Assembly: GCA_902577525.1 (NCBI GenBank)
Contig: CACGZG010000005.1
Location: 28,494-92,493, forward strand
DNA length: 64,000 nt
From: an uncultured Pelagibacteraceae bacterium
GTDB taxonomy: Bacteria > Pseudomonadota > Alphaproteobacteria > Pelagibacterales > Pelagibacteraceae
Direction of reading: 5' to 3'
The notes beneath the pieces were generated by a model. That model was not told the origin of the DNA and searched no databases. It saw only the letters and a program-made list of their open reading frames with translations. Made by a program: the position numbers and the translations under genes. Shown here piece by piece: positions 57,453 to 64,000 of the stretch (the first letter of the stretch is position 1; each line of letters starts with the position of its first letter).

Positions 57453-58637
57453 ATGCAAAAATTTAAGTCAGTTGAAGATTTAGTTAATCAACTGAAACCA
57501 GAAAAACCAGTTTATTGTATTAGAAAGAATTCAATTCTTTCTGCATCAAAATTTTTCCAAAAAAAATTTCCAGGTAAAATTCTTTATGCTGTGAAAACTA
57601 ATCCAAATCCTGAGGTGATTAAAACTCTTATTAAAAGTGGGATTAATCAATTTGATGTTGCTTCTGTTGAAGAAATTAAATCCGTAAGAAAATTTAGTCA
57701 GAAAGCAAAATGCTCATTTATGCATACTGTAAAAAGCCGTGAAAGTATAAGAGATGCATATTTCAAGTATAACATAAAAACATTTGCTCTAGATACAAAA
57801 GACGAGTTAATCAAAATTATTGAAAGTACTAGTGGAGCTAAAGACCTTGAACTTTTTGTAAGAGTCGCAGTTTCAAATGAACATGCTGAAATTGATTTAT
57901 CAAAAAAATTTGGAGCACTGAATACAGAGGCAGCAGGATTATTAAGACTTGTAAAACAATATTCTAATAAAATTGGATTAAGCTTTCATGTTGGATCTCA
58001 ATGTATGCATCCTATATCTTACGCGAAAGGAATTACTGAAATAGGAAATATAATTAAAAAAACTAAAATAATACCTAATTATATAAATGTAGGGGGAGGT
58101 TTTCCAACTATATATCCAGATTTAATTCCTCAATCCTTAGACAACTATTTCGATGAAATAATTAAGGGCTTAGATAATTTGAAACTTGATAATTTACCTC
58201 AAATTATATGTGAGCCTGGTAGATCTTTAGTTGCAGAAAGTGGATCAACTATTGTGAGAGTTAATTTAAGAAAAAAACAAAAACTTTATATTAACGATGG
58301 AACTTATGGTACACTTTTTGACGCTGGAACTCCTAATATTGTTTATCCATCAAAAATGATTAAGAATAGTTCAAATAAGATTATTTCAAAAAAACTTACA
58401 GCTTTTGATTTTTACGGTCCAACCTGTGACAGTATGGATTATATGAAAGGACCATTTCTTCTTCCAAACAATATTCGGGAAAATGATTATATCGAACTTG
58501 GACAATTGGGAGCTTATGGATTAACTTTTAGAACACAATTCAATGGTTTCTTTTCTGATGAAATTTATGAGGTTGAAGATTGTCCTATAATGAGCCTCTA
58601 TAATAAAGAGATTAATAAAGCTACTTTAGTTGCTTAA
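57453..58637 (+). CDS. PLP-dependent ornithine/lysine/arginine decarboxylase (alanine racemase fold)
   Basis: A 394-residue fold-type III decarboxylase. The PLP lysine is in LYAVKTNPNP near residue 49, with HVGSQ near 185, GGGFP near 215, CEPGRSLVAE near 254 and the subunit-bridging cysteine in GPTCDSMD near 330. These match bacterial and eukaryotic-type ornithine decarboxylases. With an agmatinase gene in the same operon, arginine is a possible second substrate. A run of six G at 57439-57444 may act as ribosome binding site. It joins the next gene by TAATG. Confidence 0.9.
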   Translation: MQKFKSVEDLVNQLKPEKPVYCIRKNSILSASKFFQKKFPGKILYAVKTNPNPEVIKTLIKSGINQFDVASVEEIKSVRKFSQKAKCSFMHTVKSRESIRDAYFKYNIKTFALDTKDELIKIIESTSGAKDLELFVRVAVSNEHAEIDLSKKFGALNTEAAGLLRLVKQYSNKIGLSFHVGSQCMHPISYAKGITEIGNIIKKTKIIPNYINVGGGFPTIYPDLIPQSLDNYFDEIIKGLDNLKLDNLPQIICEPGRSLVAESGSTIVRVNLRKKQKLYINDGTYGTLFDAGTPNIVYPSKMIKNSSNKIISKKLTAFDFYGPTCDSMDYMKGPFLLPNNIRENDYIELGQLGAYGLTFRTQFNGFFSDEIYEVEDCPIMSLYNKEINKATLVA

Positions 58638-59677
58638 TGGCTGAAAAAAAAGTAGGTCACAATAGTAAAAAAGATTTTCTTAAAAAAACTGTTGAGCATA
58701 TAGATATAACTTCATTCGACTCCAGAAAAATAATTTCTTCAATGGAAAAAATGTCTTTTGTTTCAAGAGAAACTGCAAATGCAGCAAATATTTATAATGA
58801 GATGCTGAAAGATAAAGATTGTACAATTTTTTTAACTTTAGCTGGATCAACGTCAGCAGCTGGATGTATGAATATTTATAAAGATTTAGTAAAATATAAT
58901 ATGGTTGATGCAATAATAGCAACTGGAGCCTCTATAATTGATATGGATTTTTTTGAAGCCTTGGGATTCAAACACTATCAAGGTTCTCAATTTCAAGATG
59001 ACACAGAATTAAGAAAAAATTATATAGACAGAATTTATGATACTTATATCGATGAGGATGAACTACAAGTATGTGATAAAAAAATTTGTGAAATCGCAGA
59101 TAATTTAGAACCTAAAAGTTATACATCTAGAGAATTTATTTATGAAATTGGTAGATACTTAAAAGAAAATTCAGTTAAAAAAGACTCACTAATAGAAACA
59201 GCATTTGACAATAATGTTCCAATATTTTGTCCTGCTTTTACAGATTCTAGTGCTGGTTTTGGATTGGTTATCCACCAAGAAAAAAACCCAAAAAATCATA
59301 TAACCATAGACTCAATAAGAGAATTTCGAGAATTAACAGAGATTAAAATTCAATCTAAAGGATCAGGTCTTTTTATGATTGGAGGTGGAGTGCCAAAAAA
59401 TTTTATCCAAGATACTGTGATCTGCGCAGAATTATTAGGAAAAGAAGTTGATATGCATAAATACGCAATACAAATAACAGTTGCTGATTCAAGAGATGGT
59501 GCTTGCAGCAGTTCAACTTTAAAGGAGGCAAGTTCATGGGGCAAAGTTGATATTACAAAAGAACAAATGGTATTTGCCGAAGCAACTAGTGTGCTACCAC
59601 TGATTGCTAGTGATGCCTTTCATAAAGGTGAATGGAAAAATAGAAATAGAAAAAATTTTTCTAAAATTTTTGGATAA
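58637..59677 (+). CDS. Deoxyhypusine synthase homologue, probable homospermidine synthase (SpeY-like)
   Basis: A 346-residue NAD-dependent aminobutyl transferase-type protein. FLTLAGSTSAAGCMNIYKDLV near 62 and GGGVPKNFIQD near 250 follow the deoxyhypusine synthase pattern, and Lys303 in EASSWGKVD matches the catalytic lysine of the human enzyme. Bacteria lack hypusine-bearing eIF5A, so another acceptor is required. A homologue (SpeY) is known to make homospermidine from putrescine in a cyanobacterium, and the flanking decarboxylase and agmatinase would supply putrescine. Confidence 0.85.
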   Translation: MAEKKVGHNSKKDFLKKTVEHIDITSFDSRKIISSMEKMSFVSRETANAANIYNEMLKDKDCTIFLTLAGSTSAAGCMNIYKDLVKYNMVDAIIATGASIIDMDFFEALGFKHYQGSQFQDDTELRKNYIDRIYDTYIDEDELQVCDKKICEIADNLEPKSYTSREFIYEIGRYLKENSVKKDSLIETAFDNNVPIFCPAFTDSSAGFGLVIHQEKNPKNHITIDSIREFRELTEIKIQSKGSGLFMIGGGVPKNFIQDTVICAELLGKEVDMHKYAIQITVADSRDGACSSSTLKEASSWGKVDITKEQMVFAEATSVLPLIASDAFHKGEWKNRNRKNFSKIFG

Positions 59678-59682
59678 ATAAA

Positions 59683-60558
59683 TTGAAATATCTATCAAAT
59701 AAAAAAGGTTTTCTTGGAATTGATAATAAATTTAAATTTAAGGAAAAAGTTGTTATTGTTCCTTTTGGCTTAGAAAAAACTGTGAGTTATGGCGGAGGTA
59801 CCAGAAATGGTCCAAAAGAAATAATAAAAGCTTCTCATCAAGTAGAGCTTTATGATGAAGAATTGAATTGCGAGCCTTACAAGAAGATAGGTATCAAAAC
59901 TTTAAGACCTTTCAAAATTAATAAAAATATAAATAAAGCTTTAAAAAAGATGTCAGCCGTTAATAAAGAAATTTTAGACAAAAAACTTTTTCCAATGACA
60001 TTTGGAGGTGAACATTCAATAACTCCTGGATGTATAGAGCCTTTTGTTAAAAGATTTAAAAAAATTTGCTTATTACACTTTGATGCACACGCAGACTTAA
60101 GACATAGCTATAATGGAGAAAAATTTTCTCATGCCTCTGCAATTAGAAGATGTCTGGATCATAAAAATGTATCTATAATTTCATTTGGAATAAGAAATAT
60201 TTCAGAAAGTGAAATTCCTTTTTTAAAGAAGAATAAATCGAGAATAAATATTTTTTGGGCCAAAGACAAAGCTAAATGGGATATGAAAAATTTTAAAAAA
60301 TTGATAAAAAATAAAACTGTTTACTTAACGTTTGATGTTGATGGATTAGACTCAAGTATTATGCCAGCTACTGGTACCCCTGAGCCTGGTGGATTACTTT
60401 GGGATGAAACTTTAAGTATAATTAAAATTGCTGCTAAAAATTCAAATATAGTAGGTGCGGACATTAATGAGTTATCTCCAATAAAAGGGTTTAACTCTTA
60501 TAATTTCTTGGTCGCAAAATTAGCTTATAAGATTTTAACTTACAAATATTTATACTAA
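59683..60558 (+). CDS. speB: Agmatinase/ureohydrolase, SpeB-like
   Basis: A 291-residue manganese ureohydrolase. Metal ligands are in FGGEHSIT near 106, LHFDAHADLR near 130 and TFDVDGLDSS near 218, and the family end TGTPEPGGL follows. It starts with TTG at 59683, five bases after the preceding stop; no ATG lies near, and the N-terminus begins normally. It probably hydrolyses agmatine to putrescine and urea; other guanidino compounds are possible. It is the third gene of the polyamine operon. Confidence 0.88.
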   Translation: MKYLSNKKGFLGIDNKFKFKEKVVIVPFGLEKTVSYGGGTRNGPKEIIKASHQVELYDEELNCEPYKKIGIKTLRPFKINKNINKALKKMSAVNKEILDKKLFPMTFGGEHSITPGCIEPFVKRFKKICLLHFDAHADLRHSYNGEKFSHASAIRRCLDHKNVSIISFGIRNISESEIPFLKKNKSRINIFWAKDKAKWDMKNFKKLIKNKTVYLTFDVDGLDSSIMPATGTPEPGGLLWDETLSIIKIAAKNSNIVGADINELSPIKGFNSYNFLVAKLAYKILTYKYLY

Positions 60559-60560
60559 AC

Positions 60561-61109
60561 TTAAATAGGTCTAAATGTTTTTAATAACAATCTAAATGGG
60601 ATTAACATTACAAGAGCTACAAATATTTTAACTCCTAAATCTCCAAGTGCAAGTGTAAACCACGGCATACTTGTTCCATAAAAAGAGATTGAAAAAAATA
60701 AAAATGTATCAATTGTTGATCCTATAATTGAAGAGGTTAATGGAGCTATAAACCATTTTTTTCTTCTCAAATTATCAAATATTTGCACATCTATAAGTTG
60801 GGCAGTCAAAAAAGCAGCCCCAGATCCAATTGCAATTCTAATCGATATAAAATCTGCAAAATCTGTAGAAAATAAAACTGTAAAACCTATACCTAATAAA
60901 AAACCAAAATATACAATTTTCCTTGCAACAAATTTTCCATAGGATCTATTTGCTAAATCTGTAATTAAAAATGCAATCGGATAACTAAACGCTCCATAAG
61001 TTAATACTTCATTTAAACCATAAAAATTCACAGGAAACTGAACAAGATAATTTGAAGTTAAAACAATTACTCCCATCAAAATTGATAGAAAAATAAAAGG
61101 TTTATTCAT
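60561..61109 (-). CDS. yhhQ: Queuosine precursor transporter, YhhQ family
   Basis: A 182-residue protein with about six membrane segments. The motifs EVLTYGAFSYPIAFLITDLANRSYG near 34-58, IRIAIGSGAAFLTAQLIDVQIFDNLR near 90 and TSSIIGSTIDTFLFFSIAF-type sequence near 125 identify the VUT/YhhQ (COG1738) family, which imports preQ0 or preQ1 for tRNA queuosine. Its start shares one base with the rpmB stop. Confidence 0.88.
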   Translation of the reverse strand: MNKPFIFLSILMGVIVLTSNYLVQFPVNFYGLNEVLTYGAFSYPIAFLITDLANRSYGKFVARKIVYFGFLLGIGFTVLFSTDFADFISIRIAIGSGAAFLTAQLIDVQIFDNLRRKKWFIAPLTSSIIGSTIDTFLFFSISFYGTSMPWFTLALGDLGVKIFVALVMLIPFRLLLKTFRPI

Positions 61110-61423
61110 TAAACAGTTTTAGATTGAACTATTTTTTTTTGATATGGAGATTTGATTAATAAACTTTTTTTTAGTTTTTTTAATCTTGGAGATAAATTTT
61201 TATTTTTGACACTTTTTAAAAATTCATCAAAACTACCTTTTTTATCTACTGATCTAACACCTGCGTTACTAACTGTTAGCTTCAAACTTCTTTTTAAAAG
61301 CTCACTTGTAAACTTCACTTTTTTTAAGTTTGGTAGAAACCTCCTTTTAGTCTTATTGTTAGCATGACTAACATTGTGACCTTTCATAGGTATTTTTCCA
61401 GTTAATTCACATTTTTTTGACAT
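61109..61423 (-). CDS. rpmB: 50S ribosomal protein L28
   Basis: A 104-residue ribosomal protein. The N-terminus [28 protein letters not shown] is canonical for L28, with [15 protein letters not shown] near 49. The C-terminal extension of about 25 residues beyond the E. coli length is usual in alphaproteobacteria. It leads directly into yhhQ. Confidence 0.95.
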   Translation of the reverse strand: MSKKCELTGKIPMKGHNVSHANNKTKRRFLPNLKKVKFTSELLKRSLKLTVSNAGVRSVDKKGSFDEFLKSVKNKNLSPRLKKLKKSLLIKSPYQKKIVQSKTV

Positions 61424-61474
61424 AAAACAGGGTCTATATAAGATGAGATATTGATGACGTCAAGTTTAATACAT

Positions 61475-62527
61475 TTAGGTATTTGTTTTTTTTCCTACAA
61501 TTTCACTAAAATTTTTGACGCTATCTTTTAACAACAATTCTCTTAACTCCTTTTTAATCATACTTACAATATTAGGACCTCGGTAGACCATACCAGTATA
61601 CAACTGTACGTAATTTGCTCCAGCTAAAAATTTTTCATATGCGCTAGCACCAGAGTCAACTCCACCTACTCCTATGATCTTAATTTTACCTTTTAATAAT
61701 TTATAAAATTTACTAATTAAAATATTTGATTTAATCTTAATTGGTTTTCCTGATAGTCCCCCCTTTTGATGTTTTTGAATATTTATTAAGCTTTCTCTTG
61801 TTGAGTCTGATGTATTAGAAATTATTATTCCATTCACATTATTTCCTAAGAGCACTTGTGATATCTCATCAATTTCACTGTCGATAATGTCTGGGGATAC
61901 TTTTACAACAATGGGAATTTTTGAATTAAGGTTTTGTTTCTCTTTTTTAATATCTTTAAGTAAATTATCTAATTGTTTTTGATTATGAAACTTTCTCAAA
62001 TTTTCTGTATTAGGAGATGAAATATTAATTGTAATATAATCCGCCACTTGATGAAAAATTTTAAGACATTTCAAATAATCTTCTATCCTATTTTCTGAGT
62101 CTTTATTAGGACCAATATTGACTCCAAGTATTCCAATTTTTTTATTTTTTTTAATTTTGTTGATTATGTTTTCCGCGCCAAGATTATTAAAACCAAGTCT
62201 ATTAATTAGTGCCTCATCTTCAACTAGCCTGAAGACTCTGGGTTTTGGATTTCCATATTGTTTTAGTGGTGTAATAGTTCCAACTTCAACAAAACCAAAT
62301 CCTAATTTAAATAAAGAATTATAAACCTCTGCATTTTTATCAAATCCAGCAGCCATACCAATAGGATTTTCAATATCTTTTCCAAATAATTTAGTTTCAA
62401 ATAAGGGATCATATTTATTTTCATCTGGTAAGTTAGGGATGAAATTGAATTTTAATGACTTTATTGCTAAATTATGAGCTGTCTCAGGGTCTAACTTAAA
62501 AATTAATGATCTTATATTTGAAAACAT
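61475..62527 (-). CDS. pyrD: Dihydroorotate dehydrogenase, class 2 (quinone-dependent)
   Basis: A 350-residue membrane-associated FMN enzyme that feeds electrons from dihydroorotate to quinone in pyrimidine synthesis. PIGMAAGFDKNAEVYNSL near 56, INISSPNTENLR near 167 (with the catalytic serine) and IIGVGGVDSGASAYEKFLAGA near 285 are present, as is the N-terminal helix DPETAHNLAI of class 2. Its start shares one base with the lysK stop. Confidence 0.95.
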   Translation of the reverse strand: MFSNIRSLIFKLDPETAHNLAIKSLKFNFIPNLPDENKYDPLFETKLFGKDIENPIGMAAGFDKNAEVYNSLFKLGFGFVEVGTITPLKQYGNPKPRVFRLVEDEALINRLGFNNLGAENIINKIKKNKKIGILGVNIGPNKDSENRIEDYLKCLKIFHQVADYITINISSPNTENLRKFHNQKQLDNLLKDIKKEKQNLNSKIPIVVKVSPDIIDSEIDEISQVLLGNNVNGIIISNTSDSTRESLINIQKHQKGGLSGKPIKIKSNILISKFYKLLKGKIKIIGVGGVDSGASAYEKFLAGANYVQLYTGMVYRGPNIVSMIKKELRELLLKDSVKNFSEIVGKKTNT

Positions 62528-64000
62528 TATTTAATTTTATTTCTTATAAGATCTTTTGTCTCTTTAACACCAAAAAAACTTATAAAAAATCCCATTCTCG
62601 GTCCATTTTCGTCACCAAATACAACTTCATAAATTAATCTAAACCAATCTCTTAAGTTTTTTGAATAACCATTTTCTTTTCCTGTTGTATAAATTAATGT
62701 TTGGATATCTTCGGGAGCCATTTCATCATTACAATTATCAAGTTTTTTAATTAAAGCTTCTAGAGCTATTTTTTCATCACTATTTGGTTTTTTGTATATT
62801 TTGTTTTTTTTTAAAACATCATTAAAATATTTAATTGCATATCCGACTAATTTATCAAAAATTGGATGGTCTTTTTCTGAAATATCTTTTTTATATTTCT
62901 TTACAAATTTCCAAAGAAGATCTTTGTTATCAGCATTACTTGTTTCAACTAAGTTTAGAAGCATTGAAAAAGACATAATCATTTGTTCTTTTGGTACATT
63001 GCTATTATGAACGTGCCAAACAGGATTCATTAAAAGTTGTAATTCATTTTGATTTTTTGTTTTTTCTAATAACTCTAAATACTCATCAACAGTTTTTGAG
63101 ACTATTTCTTTATACAATTTTTTTGCTCTTTTTGGATTTTGATACATGTATAAAGATAAACTTTCTGGGGATGCATATTCAAGCCACTGATCTATTGTGA
63201 TGCCGTTTCCTTTTGATTTAGAAATTTTTTCACCTTTTTCATCTAAGAATAGTTCATAAGCGAATCCAGAAGGATTTATTTTACCCATTAGTTTTATGAT
63301 TTTTGATGATAAAATTGCACTTTCAATCAAATCTTTTCCATACATTTCAAAATCTACATCTAAAGCGTACCATCTCATGGCCCAATCAACTTTCCATTGA
63401 AGTTTACAGTTTCCATCTAAAATACTTTTTTCTAATTCCTTGCCATTATTATTAAAAGTAATCTTGAAATTTTTTTTATCGATGTCTTTTACTGGAATTT
63501 CGAGAACTTGACCAGTTTCAGGGCAAATAGGTAAAAAGGGACTATAAGTTTTTTGACGTTCCTTTCCTAAAGTGGGTAAAATTATATTCATGATACCATC
63601 ATAATTCTCCAAAATAATTTGCAGAGTTGAATTAAAAAAGCCTGATTTATAAAGATCAGTTGAGCTTTTAAAATTATATTTAAAATTAAAATTATCTAAA
63701 AAATTTTTTAACATTTGATTATTATGTTCACCAAAACTGTTAAATTTTTTAAAGGGATCTGGAACTTCAGTGAGAGGTTTGTGTAAATTTTTCTCTAATA
63801 AATCTTTTTGTGGTACATTATCTGGAACTTTTCTTAAACCATCCATGTCATCTGAAAATGTGATAATTTCTGTAGGAAGATCAGTTAGGTGTTTAAGAGC
63901 GTTAACTATCATAGATGTTCTCGCAACTTCACCGAATGTTCCTATATGAGGAAGCCCACTAGGCCCGTATCCAGTTTGAAGAATAATTTTTCCTTTTTTT
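62527..64000 (-). CDS. lysK: Lysyl-tRNA synthetase, class I (N-terminus beyond window)
   Basis: The frame stays open to the right edge, giving about 490 residues of an expected 520-530. The complement near 63930-63990 encodes LQTGYGPSGLPHIGTFGEVART, which carries the HIGH motif (HIGT) of class I LysRS; the KMSKS motif is GEKISKSKGNGI near 63210. The in-frame ATG at 63912 lies after HIGH and cannot be the start. Class I LysRS is the form used by archaea and alphaproteobacteria, which supports the assignment of the organism. Confidence 0.93.
   Translation of the reverse strand, partial: KKGKIILQTGYGPSGLPHIGTFGEVARTSMIVNALKHLTDLPTEIITFSDDMDGLRKVPDNVPQKDLLEKNLHKPLTEVPDPFKKFNSFGEHNNQMLKNFLDNFNFKYNFKSSTDLYKSGFFNSTLQIILENYDGIMNIILPTLGKERQKTYSPFLPICPETGQVLEIPVKDIDKKNFKITFNNNGKELEKSILDGNCKLQWKVDWAMRWYALDVDFEMYGKDLIESAILSSKIIKLMGKINPSGFAYELFLDEKGEKISKSKGNGITIDQWLEYASPESLSLYMYQNPKRAKKLYKEIVSKTVDEYLELLEKTKNQNELQLLMNPVWHVHNSNVPKEQMIMSFSMLLNLVETSNADNKDLLWKFVKKYKKDISEKDHPIFDKLVGYAIKYFNDVLKKNKIYKKPNSDEKIALEALIKKLDNCNDEMAPEDIQTLIYTTGKENGYSKNLRDWFRLIYEVVFGDENGPRMGFFISFFGVKETKDLIRNKIK

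Noticed and set aside
61424..61474. A promoter for rpmB or an autoregulatory leader
   Set aside because: The upstream 51 bases show no clear -35/-10 pair or hairpin; it may be read through from pyrD and lysK.

Overview
The window is a stretch of chromosome from a streamlined, strongly AT-rich alphaproteobacterium, most probably of the SAR11 clade (Pelagibacterales). I infer this from the composition, from genes packed end to end with many overlapping stops and starts, from typically alphaproteobacterial families (DUF2093, a DUF3035 lipoprotein beside lspA, a TIGR01459-type HAD protein, ChvG/ChvI- and RegA-like regulators, class I lysyl-tRNA synthetase, AmgK/MurU beside tsaE), and from an unusually short Pgi. 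I found no rRNA, tRNA, CRISPR array, prophage or insertion sequence. No stretch longer than about 300 bases lacks a gene once the broken genes are rebuilt.

Layout. Positions 1-3150 hold the start of rsmE, a haloacid dehalogenase, a pirin, a quinone oxidoreductase and a DUF2721 membrane protein. Positions 3200-8850 form one plus-strand run: ubiA, then an MsbA-like exporter, waaA, lpxK and an LpxL-like acyltransferase, making and exporting lipid A. Positions 8850-17300 hold purD, rsmD, pgi, a BamF-like lipoprotein, lspA, ileS, ribF and a HAD protein. Positions 17360-22900 hold groESL under a heat-shock-type promoter, an FkbM methyltransferase, a tiny basic protein, typA and a YczE-like protein. 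Positions 22900-32950 hold a renalase-like flavoprotein, pmbA/tldD, a lysine-rich coiled-coil protein, a cyclopropane synthase, a DapA-like enzyme, a family 9 glycosyltransferase and a J-domain protein. Positions 32900-41970 hold a prolyl oligopeptidase, a small heat-shock protein with a probable RNA thermometer, a purine permease facing a purine phosphoribosyltransferase, a GT17 enzyme, AlkA, a drug/metabolite exporter, MsrA and a sulfurtransferase. Positions 41970-51060 hold an RND efflux pair, envelope genes, gpmA, murU, amgK, tsaE and ahcY. Positions 51060-57340 hold a ChvG/ChvI-like pair, polA, bioY and regA. Positions 57450-64000 hold a polyamine operon (decarboxylase, deoxyhypusine-synthase homologue, agmatinase), a queuosine-precursor transporter, rpmB, pyrD and most of lysK.

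Three normally important genes (ubiA, ileS, polA) are broken only by single extra A/T bases in homopolymer runs, four sites in all. Removing one base at each site restores full-length proteins with the expected C-termini. Sequence error is the simplest explanation; slippage is the interesting alternative.

The most attractive regulatory signal is in front of the small heat-shock gene: a near-consensus sigma-32 promoter followed at once by two hairpins, the second hiding the ribosome binding site with a ROSE-type motif. groESL carries a related promoter with the same 13-base spacer. The polyamine operon leader has an inverted repeat and a terminator-like hairpin. Of 14 convergent gene junctions, 12 leave 0-2 bases or overlap; the other two, after the small heat-shock gene and after the purine permease, carry strong hairpins.
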